A stretch of DNA of 64,000 nucleotides from Syncephalis plumigaleata (Eukaryota; Zoopagomycota; Zoopagomycetes; Zoopagales; Piptocephalidaceae): assembly GCA_025201365.1 (NCBI GenBank), contig JAIXMF010000001.1:2108001-2172000 (forward strand), written 5' to 3'. The translations under genes and the position numbers were made by a program. The notes under the pieces are model-generated. The model saw only the letters and a list, made by a program, of their open reading frames with translations, was not told the origin of the DNA and searched no databases. Below, one piece after another: positions 24,103-35,677 of the stretch (position 1 is the stretch's first letter; the number at the start of each line of letters is the position of its first letter).

Positions 24103-24666
24103 TTAGATGTTTTTGCGCGTCATCTCTATTGGACTAGTAACCGTTTGGTCGTTGTTTAATATACCATTCATTGAGTCTTGTCGTTTCATAGCTGCTTTCT
24201 TTCCATTAATCATAGCGTCGAGCGTTTTTCCCGTCGCTGCTCCTACTACAGCTGGCAAACCAGCATTGATTATACCGCCGAATTTAGTGCCAAATACCTC
24301 CAATACTGCATTGCATGTCATTTGTTTAACCGTGGCAGCTGTCACAGCACCGATAAATACAGGAGCATAGTTTTTGGTAAAGGTGAGCGCGCAATTACCA
24401 GCCTTCTGGACACAAGTGCACACTCTCTCCTTCAAAACTTGTATAGCCTCGTTATTGATACCATGCTGGCCAATTAATGAGGACGACGGTAATGACGGCT
24501 GTGGCAATGGTATATTCCCAAAGACACCACTCATATTGATAGTGGTGTGATCCTGTGAAGGTAGTGGTTTGGCCGACACACCATAAGGAGAGTTCTCGCT
24601 AGTTAGACATGCTGAATAGGCGGCCAACACGACAATGGGCATCCAAATGGCTTTCGATAGGATCAT
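24103..24666 (-). CDS. Secreted protein, unknown
   Basis: The ATG at 24666 begins MILSKAIWMPIVVLAAYSAC, a convincing signal peptide, giving a protein of 187 residues. An in-frame ATG at 24792 would add 42 residues before the signal core and is judged less likely. The mature part has a Ser/Pro-rich start, a segment with four Cys (VCTCVQKAGNC and MTCNAV), then a Gly/Ala-rich, weakly hydrophobic region (FGGIINAGLPAVVGAATGKT), and a basic, polar C terminus. There is no catalytic motif and no family was recognised. It could be a small secreted or wall protein; membrane insertion of the Gly/Ala region is possible. Single exon. Confidence 0.55.
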   Translation of the reverse strand: MILSKAIWMPIVVLAAYSACLTSENSPYGVSAKPLPSQDHTTINMSGVFGNIPLPQPSLPSSSLIGQHGINNEAIQVLKERVCTCVQKAGNCALTFTKNYAPVFIGAVTAATVKQMTCNAVLEVFGTKFGGIINAGLPAVVGAATGKTLDAMINGKKAAMKRQDSMNGILNNDQTVTSPIEMTRKNI

Positions 24667-25593
24667 AATGATGACGAATGAGATAATGAAATGATAAGCA
24701 ACCGAATGAATGTCTAATAGATAGGATGAATGAAAGTGTATTCGAGAAGGGTGCACGACAGAAGATAGAGAATAAACGAGCAATTGAGCCATAGGATAGC
24801 TTCATTTATAACCTAATACATGCGTACGAATCCTCATTAACTGCAATAGTTGTGGTAGCATTTCCATATGCTTGTTTGGTATATCAGCGTGCACATGAAA
24901 CGTATTATAGTCCATGTAGAGCAGTGAATAAACCGAGTAGAATGGTACACTCCAATACATAAAAACTCAGATGGCCAGAAAAGGATGTAGTGCTTATTGT
25001 TTTCCTGCATTAATTCGGCAATTGAACACATGATTCTGCTTCACATTCCTCTCCTTAATGGTAATGGTTGGCCATGCTTGGAATTCTATTAAATCTTCGA
25101 GATTGACAGGTCATTTAGTCCGTGTATTGATTACAGCAAATGTATATATATATATGTTAAACGTAAATAGCATGCTAGTATACAACGAACAGGTACTCGT
25201 TCATTTAACAAGTAAAGGTTATGCCATTCATTTTTACTAGTATTTGAGCACACGTGTAACATGCTTGTGTATCGTCGACTATTTACGCTATAGTGATTGT
25301 CGATTTGGATCTACCAATAAAGCAGTCATGATTGGGGAAGATCATCGAGCAATCAATGGCAATAATGCTTACACCTTGAACAATTAGCATAAAGATTGAA
25401 GCTAGTAATTTAGTAATAACAACACATATATGTATATAGATATCTAAATAAATAAATGCAAGTAGATTACTATGGCTACCTGCTTTATAATTAAACTGCT
25501 GCTAGTAATATAGTATAGTAATAGTAATAATAGTACAATAGGATATCCTTGACTGATTGCTATGCATAGTTAATAATATGAAAGAACGTATAC
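24667..25593. other. Intergenic region
   Basis: AT-rich, with TA-type repeats near 25140-25160. No coding character beyond the 5' side of the secreted-protein gene and the 3' side of the WD40 gene. Confidence 0.55.
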
Positions 25594-28500
25594 CTAACTA
25601 TTGACTTGTGATGATTTCGTCATAGCATCAATCTCTAGGAATGGTGCATGCGTAATAGTGACAGAGGGTGGTGACATGGCGCCACTATAAGTGGATGCCG
25701 AGTCGGCTAGCGTCAATTCCGAGGGTTGCACGCTATGACCATCATTCTCCGTATGCGGTAGGCTAACGTAACTCGAGAAGAAGCTTTGATGTCGAGCCAT
25801 AGACGAGAGCGACATTGATCCTTTACCACCGCTGATATCGGACCGTGCCACCGAATAAATACTATTAGCGCTACCTGTGATGATACGTGGACGTGAAGTA
25901 GGATCACTACGACTAGGGCGTGGCACACTGTCGTTATTACTTTCTATAGTGGCATTGTTCGTGCCACTTTCATCGGTCCAGGTAGCTTCACTTAGAATAG
26001 ACGTGGTATCCGTCATCATTGTACGACGTCGATCACGATTACGCGGTTGATTCGAGGTAGTCGATTTCGACAAATGAGGCGCATCATTGTCACGATCACC
26101 CGTGATGATATCGGGCGGTGTATTAACGAATACTCTAATGTTACCGGCATAATCTCCACTAACAATAATACACGCTGCAGCGAGTGCTTGTCTTGAACTA
26201 GCATCAGATAGGAGTTGTTTTGTACGCATAGGTGCGATAACTGCCGCTGTAACTATGTGATCATGAGCTATAGTATGTAGATATATGAGTATTACATTTA
26301 CATTTATCTAGTATTTCCTTTTGCAATTACTCACCGTGGAACTGTTCATATGGTGGATTCGGTTGTCGTCTTAGCCATCGCCATTCACCGCTACGTGTAG
26401 AGGTCGCGGATGATCCATGACTAGATTGAGATGAAACGGACTGACTAGTCAGTGTACCATCCATGGCATCCCATACGTAGATACTACGATCTTCTGATCC
26501 ACAAATAACAAATCGACCATCATCGCTAGAGTAGAATAGTATTAGTATTAGTATTAGTAAGCATGATTCTTCATATCACTATTGTTTTCAATTTCAATTA
26601 CCTAAATGTGGCACGTATTTGACTGTTGACATTGCGCAAACCTTTAAATCGTCTCTCCAACGACATATCACGTAGATTGTACAGTCGAATACGCGAGTCA
26701 TTCGATGTAATCAGCATCTAAATAGATACGTACATTAGCATTAGCATTAGTGTATATATTATTACAACGAATAAACATATCTGTCATTACTTACCTTATC
26801 CTCTCCAGGTGCTAATCCCGGCATAGCCTGAATTCCCGTAATCTTCTTGGCTCTTCCACCTTTACCCTTCGATTTAACTAATATCTGGTGTGATACTTTA
26901 AACCAGCCTATTAAGAAGAAGAATTAAAGAGACATGAGTTTGTCTATAAGTAAATACGTAATGAAGATGATGAATGATGCACTTACGGATACTCGATAGA
27001 AGATACAATTACCGCTGTAACTACCCGCGGCACACATACGTCCATCGGCAGTGAATCCTACTGCGTGCACACCTCACCATTAGGAATCTCCTGCCAGTAT
27101 TTGACACGCTTCTCGGGAATACTCCATAAGCGTAGTTTGCCATCCATAGATCCGGATAGAAATAGACGTTCATCCTAATCAAATGGTAAGTAGAGTACTA
27201 CGATAAACATAATCATCAAGACTAGCACATAATTTCAACTAACCTTAGGATGGAATGCCACAGATGTAACAAAATCGGAATGTTTAAACGTATATAAACA
27301 TTCATCGCGTGTTACATGCCATAATCTAATTCATCAAAATGATAGTAGTAATCATAGTAACATTGTCAATGAGTTATATGAATCAAATAAAAGAAAAGAA
27401 AACAAGTATAATGATCGTTTAACTTACTTGACTGTCTTATCCATTGACGATGAAAGTAGAAAGTTATTCTAAATAAATATATATACGTATATACATATAA
27501 CTATCTAATCATCTAATCATATAATCGTATAACACTTACCTTAGACCATGCCAATTCCAATACATCATTCTTGTGTCCAATCCATGTTCGCATGGGACGT
27601 TGACAAAATATTTCATTACGTCTCGCTAATCCCATCGTGCCACGTCTTGATCGTGCTCGATTCAATCCATGTTCATCTGTGGTGCGTGTGCCTGTTTGTT
27701 GCGTATTCTTATTACGATATGATTGGTTCGGCGGTGGCTAAACACCATACACGTACAATATGATCCTGTCCACTAGCTGCTAAATATCGTCCACATCGAC
27801 TGATATGCAAGGCCCAAATACCACGATTGGATGTACTAGTGCTAGTACTGCTAGTACTAGTTCTACTGCTACCATTACCGATAGATGATGACTGATTACT
27901 AGATTCAATGTTGACGATCTCCGTGTCTAAATCTTGCATCTTAATCAATCGACGTAGGTATACATCACGTTTATGACGGACGCGTATCTGTTGAGATATG
28001 TATGCATGCGTGTATAAGTATAATACGATTTGCTTGTTTATTAGCTATACTATTTACCTTAATATAGGATGCTGATTTGTCTAGAGTACGAGTAGTTGAC
28101 GATGAACTTCTTGTTTGCGATGATCCAGTCGATCCAGTCGATGAAGTACCATGATCCGAGGTGCTCGATGACGGTTTGGATCGGAATCCACGCATTCGTG
28201 CAAATAATGATCGATTTCTATGATAATGAACATACCCGTAGATTAATATATCATCTATTCGATACTTGCAAGTAATGAGCTATTAGTTGTATATTTACCG
28301 TTTGTGTACGGGTGCTACCGTTTCATTCGATGAGGTAGTCGACTTTTGTTCCTCTTCCGCACTACTGATGACTGTCGTCGGTAGATCATTACTCGTCGAT
28401 GGTGGTAAACGAGGTGAGGATAGTTCGCTCGTTTCCTCCACTTGATCTAGTCGTACCAGTTCACCTGTATCAAGGTTACGAATTAGAATGGATGAGGCCA

Positions 28501-29830
28501 CTGGATGCCCCAACAGACTTTGCTCACGATGATGCTCATCAGGAGTACTGGAGAGATTTGTCGATGACATGTTCGTGGTAGCAAATCGTTCATCGACAAA
28601 CTCGGCTAGAATACACAAAGAGTGATACCGACAATAGCAATAATAGAGAGATAATAGAGAGGTAATAGAAAATAATAGATAATAATACTAAGAACCTAAC
28701 TTATATAATACTAAACTGATCTATGAGCACTTACCCTGCCACATGGCTAGATTGATCGATTGCACATCCATACTACGTCGTCCACTAGGAAGTGCTAATG
28801 TCTGATTATCACACGATAATCTACTGGCATGTCTATTATTCGACGACTTATCCACGTTGATCTCATCAATACTTAGAGCTGACGAGTCTTTGTACGATGA
28901 TTCATCGATGACTTCATTTCCGTAGGTGACTCGGTCATCATCACATTGATATGGTAGATTTCGCCGTTTGGAATGCCCAATGACTGGTGCTCTTCACACC
29001 CGAGTAACTACTAAGTACACTACGACTATCCGCTTGTGGATCATCGTCGTCATCATCTCCTATTAGTTGACTATGTCCATTGCCGTTTAATAGTTCAATA
29101 CTACGTCGACGCCCGACAATATTCTCTTCGGCCGCCAAGTCTAATGCTCTTATGGTAACTGTTCGTTGTGGCGAGTCACCCGATACTCCCGATGCTTTAT
29201 CGGTGATCTGATCCATACAAGCGGTGGCACGTGTCACCTGGCGTGAAGTAACGCGATGAGCTGCACTACGTCGTGGTAGTGTGGCACCCGATGTCACGAG
29301 GCTGTTCACGATAGAATTCCTCACACCCGCGTAGTACTGATTCATGGGTGCAGTCCTCGCTCGTGGCAAGGTAGCAGGTTGCGGTGCAAGTGTGACAGTG
29401 GCCATATCGGTGTCATCGTTCGACTCACCATCCTCATTACTACCGCGACTTGTTGACAATTCTGGTACTTCACTCACATCATTCGTTATTGCCAATTCAT
29501 CACCATCAGCAGTAGCAAATGTAGCGATAGACGAGGAAGATGAAACAGGTGGGTGAATAGGTTGTGTCGCAGTAGATTCACGGTAGGTAATAGTGAAGCG
29601 TTGCTGTTGTTGTCTTCATTGGAGTGCATCTCTTCGGGGATGGCTTTTCGTGCTAAGCGTGCCTGCTTTACAGCTACTCGTTCGAGTACACGATCAACAT
29701 CAGATGAGAGTGGTGTCTCCGAGTAGCGTACAGATTGTCGGTTGCCATCGGAATCTACTACCGCATCATAGGCATCGAAGAAGGCGTTGCTCTCCAGTTC
29801 AGAGTCACTGGTGTCAGGTGAACTACTCAT
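25594..29830 (-). CDS. WD40-repeat protein, WDR44/Dgr2 family
   Basis: A many-exon gene from the ATG at 29830 to the TAG at 25594. A long disordered Ser/Thr-rich N-terminal half is followed by a WD40 propeller. Recognisable pieces are NRGIWALHISRCGRYLAASG, GQDHIVRVW, PMRTWIGHKNDVLELAWSK, DERLFLSGSMDGKLRLWSIP, EKRVKYWQEIPNGEVCT and DGRFVICGSEDRSIYVWDAM. Their order and wording match WDR44 (a Rab11 effector in animals) and the yeast Dgr2/YMR102C family; the fungal role is poorly defined. The last exon is Ser-rich and disordered. At least five frame changes are needed to read through (near 29590, 28970, 28880, 27730 and 27070), each fitting a one-base indel in a conserved context. Introns are GT-AG, about 50-110 bases. 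Confidence 0.82.
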
Positions 29831-30646
29831 GGCGTAAACAAAAATAAAGGCATAGAAATAGGAAAAACGAAATGAATGGAAATGCAGCTAATGCTTAAAT
29901 AATGCAATACGCTTAGTCGAATGTAGAGAAAGAAAAAGGAATTCCACTGCTTGTCAAATAAGGGAGGAGAGAGAGAGAAAGAGAGCGAGAGCAGGGTTGA
30001 CTCGAGACGTGCGAAATACTTGGCAGTGCCGATATGTAATGGAAGCGATGTAGTATGACAGCTATACCAGTTAGGATGTATCAACTAGTTCGAACAAGTG
30101 GTTAGAACTAATAGAATGCGATAATGTATATAACGAATGAGTAGAGTAGTGGTGGTAATGGTAGGAATGAAGAAAAAAGTGTAGTAATTGTGTCGAGTTG
30201 TAATGTGGAATTGAGATAATAAGTTAGCGTGCGTGTGTGTGTGTGTATGTTGCTTTACTGAATGAAATAAGAAACTACGACGGAGTGTGTAAGGCGGAGC
30301 ATTCATCCAGGGTTATAACATTCGCCCTGAAACCACGTGATGACGGGATGAGGCGTCCTTGCAATGGATAGAATGCCGGTAAACGATGCGTGTCGTGCTA
30401 GTATATCGCGTTGTACTAGTTGGACAATGAGTGTAAATAGAAGTAGCAAAATGGGTTGAAGAAAGAAGAAGTTGAGATCTTGGCGCAAGTGTATGGCGTC
30501 GATGACTGTTGCTAGAGAAACAAAGTGTTTGACAGTTGAAACGACAACAACAGTAACAACAAGAACGACAACAGTAACAACAACAGTAACAATAACAAAG
30601 GCATTAAAGTAAGAAATAAAAAAACGAGAGAATGACATTGAATAAT
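29831..30646. other. Intergenic region upstream of WD40 gene
   Basis: Contains GA-, GTGT- and CAA-type repeats (for example about 30540-30595) and no supported gene. It ends at the target-site duplication of the LINE fragment. Confidence 0.55.
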
Positions 30647-30661
30647 GACACCACAAAGCAT
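30647..30661 (+). repeat. LINE target-site duplication, left copy
   Basis: GACACCACAAAGCAT, identical to 31128-31142 on the far side of the LINE fragment. Confidence 0.8.
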
Positions 30662-31127
30662 CCAATCGACACGTTAGAGCACTCCTTCTGGTCATGCCCG
30701 ACTGTTAAGGAATTCTGGAGCAGTATAACCACCTTCTATCATCCACACCATCTCCCGAGTTCAACTGGAAAGCTGTAGTCACTCTATGATATAATCCACA
30801 GCCCCTTAAAGCAAGTATCACTAACCATATTGCAGTCGTTAGCGCACTCTGGGCAATCCACCGTACACGAATGGCGAGTATATATGGCGATAAGCCAACT
30901 GACCATACAAACATCTTTTATATATGGCAGTCCATACTTAAAAACATCATATACGCTAAACGCCGTACGGCAATTGTACAATCCTCTCTTCAATCCTTCT
31001 ATCAAAAATGGCGATGGTTATCCAGCTGTCTAAGAATGGATTTCGTCAATATCTCTATTGATTAACATTGAATTTTGTTATCTTTATTCACATTAATCAA
31101 TAAACACTTTTCGCACACACACACAAC
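30662..31127 (+). mobile_element. 5'-truncated LINE (non-LTR retrotransposon) 3' end
   Basis: The start encodes DTLEHSFWSCPTVKEFW, the His/Cys pattern seen after the reverse transcriptase in many LINE ORF2 proteins. One frame change follows, then VVSALWAIHRTRMA and a basic C-terminal tail ending at a stop near 31062. A 3' tail with AATAAA and a CA repeat closes the copy. It is flanked by a perfect 15-base direct repeat, GACACCACAAAGCAT, at 30647-30661 and 31128-31142. That is the signature of target-primed reverse transcription. Only about 470 bases remain of a several-kb element, so it cannot move by itself. The perfect duplication suggests a fairly young insertion. Confidence 0.8.
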
Positions 31128-31142
31128 GACACCACAAAGCAT
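31128..31142 (+). repeat. LINE target-site duplication, right copy
   Basis: GACACCACAAAGCAT, identical to 30647-30661. It lies six bases from the terminal repeat element that begins at 31149. Confidence 0.8.
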
Positions 31143-31148
31143 GGTTTA

Positions 31149-31689
31149 CAGCCTTTTTCCATCCAATTTGCGCAGTTAGCCATTTGTTCTTACGAATAAA
31201 TAATAGTTATGATAACACTTACAAGTATCTTTGGGGTGTGGTCGCGATAACGCCACGGTTAATTTGTTTTTTGTTGTTTGGCCCCCCGTTGTTCTTGTCC
31301 TTCATTTCTTGAACGTTTAGAAGGAACGGCACCTCGTTGGAATTGTGTTGGAATACCATCTCCATTGCGAGCACTGTGGATAATCTGAATGAAGTTCAGA
31401 CATGCAGCCATATCCCGATTCCATACACGATAATCAATAGCTACTTGTAAGTACATGACATGGCAATATCCAACTATACTAGTACACTTGTATCGTTTAC
31501 CTTATAGAATTGATGATGATAGTTATCGCTATCAATAAATGATCCATTACCAAATACTGAATTGTTATTATTATCATGCTATATCAATTGGCATTTCTAT
31601 ATGATAATGGTGTTAACATTGTGCTAATCTATTTGTTAATAAACTGCAAATGTAAAGGATAAATGCGCAAATTGGATGGAAAAACCCTG
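31149..31689 (-). mobile_element. Short TIR element with Fanzor/TnpB-like C-terminal fragment
   Basis: The two ends are inverted copies of one another: both read CAG, then CC or GG, then TTTTTCCATCCAATTTGCGCA, and both are bordered by TA (31147-31148 and 31690-31691), as in Tc1/mariner-type insertions. Inside on the minus strand is a coding-like segment (31456-31259) that includes IDYRVWNRDMAACLNF and NGDGIPTQFQRG, with a basic tail. NRD-x-x-A-A-x-N is the RuvC-III pattern of TnpB/Fanzor nucleases, which in eukaryotes often ride in such transposons. No transposase and no other RuvC motif were found in the 541 bases, so this is an internally deleted copy. The family assignment rests on this short motif and the ends. 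Confidence 0.55.
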
Positions 31690-32001
31690 TATATCAGTAG
31701 ATGGACAACGAAGAATCGAACAGTCTTTATTGTAATAATACGATCAAAATGGTAGACATTAGTGGGATACTGATGAGCATCTAGTAAGTATATGGATATT
31801 TTTAACAATGACATTTATACGAGACATGTGTATGACGAGCAGATCAATCTACTTGGTAATTGAAAGAGAAAAATAGCAATAAGCCATGTCGTCTATTCTA
31901 GCGATTGATCTGCTTTCCTTTACATGTATTCATATAATTTGTGCAATTGTATACATATATATGTATATATATGTATATATATCGTTATAGTTGATTCTCT
32001 A
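31690..32001. other. Short intergenic region
   Basis: AT-rich, with a TATATG repeat near 31950-31980. No gene was seen. Confidence 0.55.
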
Positions 32002-33162
32002 TTAGGTGGGTGCACCATAACGATTCGTAAGAATGCATTGGTAGCGTGCGTAAGCAATTAAAAGGGGAATACGTCGTAGAGCATAGCCTACATGCAGGGT
32101 AACAAAGTAAAAGGACGACAAGACAGCAAAGGCAGTGATGGTGCTGGGCGTGGCATAACGAGTAATGCCTAATAATAGCATAAATAACGTGACGAACAGC
32201 TGATACACCTGTGTACTGGCCAGCCTACCTAAACGCTGGTATGGTTCTTCGCCCTCGTCGTCATTCACCGATTCCGGTAATGCTGACCACATCGATGCAG
32301 ACAAGGCTGTCATGTCGAGTGTCCAGTCGGGTTGCGTTGATTTTGGCGCGTAGCCACACTTGTCAATCTCGAAATCAATGGTAAATAATCGATCCTTCGT
32401 GGAGGCAACAATATTCGGTTTTTTCAGCGGTAACACCAATGGAATGGGTCCTGGTGGTTCGAGAGATACGGTGCGTACGCTCGCTGGACCTGTAGCATCT
32501 TGTTGTAGTATACGAAGCCAATAAAGTGCTACCGCATAGCTAATGCCATCCAACATTAGGTAGACGAGCGTGGCGTAGTGGACAATGTAATAAGGTGGCG
32601 TCATTTCTAGATGAGATTCACAAGCGACACTCATACTAATTGTACTGATGAATATGGTATAGCCACCCAGTATTGTGATAAGTACTATGAAAACAACACG
32701 TAACCAGTGATGTCGATGCCGCTTGACCATTGCCGCATTCGATGGTGTAGCAGACGTGCAACGACGTGTTCTCTTACGATGTTTCGTTTCAACCAGATAA
32801 TCATTGATGCACAACGATACATGAATGATTTTCATCGTTTGCCAAAGCGATAAAGCAGAGAGCAAATACTGAAACGAGAACCGGAGTGCCTGACCTATAC
32901 CGCCGCTACACTTTAAATTGTCCGTTTCATCCTTTATTGCCAAAGGATGCTCAGAAATGGCATTACTATATAGAGTAGCAGCAAGTGACAATAGTTGAAG
33001 CAACGTTACAGTTTGATAGACGATACGATATTGTCGACTTGTAGAACGACGAGATGATATCGACGAGATACCGGTTTGATGTGACCATAACCAAAGGTAG
33101 GACTCGAATAGGAATAGAGCAAGGATAAATGGTAATGATAGTAGAATAGCGACGAATGTCAT
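32002..33162 (-). CDS. Multi-pass membrane protein, unknown
   Basis: A single exon of 386 residues from the ATG at 33162. Hydrophobic segments include TFVAILLSLPFILALFLF at the N terminus, IVYQTVTLLQLLSLAATLY, a segment around FSFQYLLSALSLW, LRVVFIVLITILGGYTIFIS, YYIVHYATLVYLMLDGISYA, VYQLFVTLFMLLLGI and ITAFAVLSSFYFVTLHVGYA, about seven in all. Between the fifth and sixth lies a hydrophilic loop of about 100 residues, probably cytosolic. The layout resembles a seven-helix receptor-like protein with a long third loop, but no signature motif was recognised. No frame break was noticed. The open frame extends five codons further upstream without another ATG. Confidence 0.65.
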   Translation of the reverse strand: MTFVAILLSLPFILALFLFESYLWLWSHQTGISSISSRRSTSRQYRIVYQTVTLLQLLSLAATLYSNAISEHPLAIKDETDNLKCSGGIGQALRFSFQYLLSALSLWQTMKIIHVSLCINDYLVETKHRKRTRRCTSATPSNAAMVKRHRHHWLRVVFIVLITILGGYTIFISTISMSVACESHLEMTPPYYIVHYATLVYLMLDGISYAVALYWLRILQQDATGPASVRTVSLEPPGPIPLVLPLKKPNIVASTKDRLFTIDFEIDKCGYAPKSTQPDWTLDMTALSASMWSALPESVNDDEGEEPYQRLGRLASTQVYQLFVTLFMLLLGITRYATPSTITAFAVLSSFYFVTLHVGYALRRIPLLIAYARYQCILTNRYGAPT

Positions 33163-33814
33163 GGTTGTGAGCAACAAACACTAGTTACATGAACTGAAAC
33201 CAACAATTAATAAATAACAGAAAGGATAATAAAAAGTACTGCTGCAAGCGTAGTAGTGGCAATGATGATTAGATGATAGCGTGCTCATATGAGTGAATGC
33301 ATGCAGTGTAGGTAAACATAACCGGAATCAAGCCGCAGTCGCCATGTGCTACCTCTCCCCTCCTGCTACTGGTTCGTCTAGCATGGCCTTGACTGGCTAG
33401 GCAAACGCACGTTCAGCATCATGTCTATTGCGCATGGTTGATTAGCATGACCTTGATTGTATCAATGTAAAGAATCATTCTAAGCAAATAACAAGACTAG
33501 TCGTGCCTGCTCTAATGACGAGTCAACAATATAAATGATAGGATGTTTCAAAGGCAAACGACGAATAAAGTATAATTATCATGTAGCATTTTAGAGGATG
33601 TAAGCTAGTATCATTGACGATGTTTTTTATTACAATGCTTAGTGAAAATGAGTAGTAAGGAAAGGAACAACAGACCTAATCGAATCCGAACTGTCCAATC
33701 TAAAATGGATGCCGTGTAGATGCAGCCGCTCGTAAAGAATTCATTCCAATTACGACATTCGCATTATACCCGTTGACCATTCTGTTCGTATTTATATATC
33801 CATGCGATATCTCA
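33163..33814. other. Intergenic region
   Basis: Between the membrane-protein start and the Dabb-gene stop. AT-rich, no supported gene. Confidence 0.55.
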
Positions 33815-34562
33815 TTACATAGAGGAGCTAAGTGATGGATAGGCATCTTCGAAATCCACAGCCAATAATGCTACAATGAGAGTAAATATCAATGGAATGT
33901 AAATAGCACGTAAAAATATCGCTTACATTCAACGGATTGACCTAGCTTAGCCGCAAATGCTTGATGCAATGGATGTACGGCGTAGTTCATTACATCCTAG
34001 ATAAAAAGTGAATCAAATGCCCTACATCCGGATGTTCATCATTTCAGCGCTTACCTCTTTCTGCTCTAGCATCACTACCAAAGCTACAATAGATGTTAGC
34101 ATTACGTCATTAGCACAAGTTTAATCAGCCAAAATTTCCATTAGACTCATTAGATCAATTATCATTAAAAAGCTATCGTTGATGCAATGGTGTATACACA
34201 TATGTCATACAACAATCTATTCTATCTATAATAATATTGACTAACTAGTCATTGTATACGCGTACGCGTACGCACGCACGCACGCACGCACACACGCATA
34301 CCCTTTTCTCCACTTACCATGTGTGTAGCCTTGACTACGCTGTGTAAAGTTTTCACCAAAGTGTACACCGCGTACACAGGGAATACCCGACAGCGTAGGC
34401 ACTTCTTGTATAATACCATGTCTCTCCGAGGTAGTAGCCTCAGGCTTGAATTTGATCAATACTATGACGCGTAAGTGGAATGCAAGCCATAGGGGAAATA
34501 GGTAAGCCGATAAACTATAATAGAATAAAATACTGCTCATTACCAATATGAAGCACCGCCAT
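33815..34562 (-). CDS. Stress-responsive alpha/beta-barrel (Dabb) domain protein
   Basis: Assembled from five small exons: 34544-34562, 34318-34461, 34055-34083, 33927-33996 and 33815-33870. Every junction is GT-AG and in phase, giving 105 residues. The protein begins MAVLHIVLIKFKPEATTSE and carries VRGVHFGENFTQRSQGYTHA, MLEQKEDVMNYAVHPLHQAF and LLAVDFEDAY. This is the full Dabb fold (PF07876), a ferredoxin-like dimeric alpha/beta barrel found in stress-induced plant and microbial proteins; some members are enzymes of polyketide cyclisation or act as chaperone-like proteins. Length and the conserved His residues (VLHI, HPLHQ) fit. Substrate and role here are unknown. The very small exons, 19 and 29 bases, make the gene easy to miss. 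The promoter must lie in the 150 bases before the 738-base repeat or within it. Confidence 0.88.
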
Positions 34563-34715
34563 TTTTGAAATAGAATGCTCGATGATTAGTACGACACTAC
34601 GAGGATAGGTGTAAGTTGTCAAGGCACAAAAGTAGAACAAGTAATAAGATAAAGGAAAACGAGTTGAACGAGAGAAGGAAAGTGAGGCGTTGTCATAAAA
34701 TAAAATACGTATTTT

Positions 34716-35453
34716 ATGTGACACTCACCTTCCTTTCATTTCAAATGTTTAGTTTCTAGTCACTGGTTAAAGTATATCACAATAATAATCTTACTTTAGT
34801 TTTTAATGTCTCATAAAAGTAAAACCATGTTTGTTACGGCTATCTTGGATGATGATTATTAACATGCAAGTATCTAGTGCTTTATTCCACGTTGAATTGA
34901 TTGTCATGTATTGCCTAATATCTGTGTTTATTCGAGTAGGTATCGTGAATACGGCAATGTAAGCTTCGTATCATTTAATGACATTGGTAACTTTGCTGCA
35001 ATGGTATAATGCCGCTATAGCTCAGCAACAAATAATAAAAGCGACAAAGGACGATGGTATAACGTTGAGTATTGCTAGTAATTATACTAGTAGGATTCAG
35101 TATGTGCTACACAAGTCTATGAACAATTGGGGAAGCTGTTGGTAGAGTATACTGCATGTGTATGTAATGAATGAATGAATGGATTTATTAGACCGTAAGT
35201 ATGTTGGTTTATACAGCGTAATCAATAATGATAATTGATCATATTGATCGGATGAATGTCGTATCACATTATAGATACCATCAAGCATATTCATGTCCAT
35301 ATGATTGTGGATCATTCAATGACATGTCGTGATGCATTGCAATCAGTATCGATCATGTCAAGCGACAATGGAACGAGCAATGATAGATGACATACAAATG
35401 AACATGTCATGTCAATGTCATGATAATGAATGATATTGTATGATCATTCTAAT
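34716..35453 (+). repeat. 738-base dispersed repeat, copy A
   Basis: This stretch matches the reverse complement of 48251-48988 over its whole length, about 95 percent identity over the first 300 bases compared by eye. It begins ATGTGACACTCACCTTCC and ends GATCATTCTAAT. I see no open frame, no terminal inverted repeats and no target duplication, so the type of element is unknown. It lies between the Dabb-gene start and the N-acetylglutamate synthase stop. The remaining bases to 35677 hold nothing recognisable. Confidence 0.9.
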
Positions 35454-35677
35454 AAATTACACGAGATTTATTGATTTTGAATCGGATAAAGTAGTCCGGT
35501 GGCCATAGCAGCAATGAATGGGTTTGAACTAGGTGCATAATAATAGTAGCATATCGTTGCATCTACCTTAAGCAACTAATAAAAGTAAAAACTGGCTTTA
35601 TTTTCATTAGAATATGTTCTTGTAAATACAAATAAAATATAATCATTGTTTTCTAATTTATTGACAAGTATTAATCA

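Noticed and set aside
34985-35040. tRNA-like GCTCAGCAAC A-box inside repeat copy A
   Set aside because: No matching B box, no cloverleaf and no CCA-side stem could be formed.
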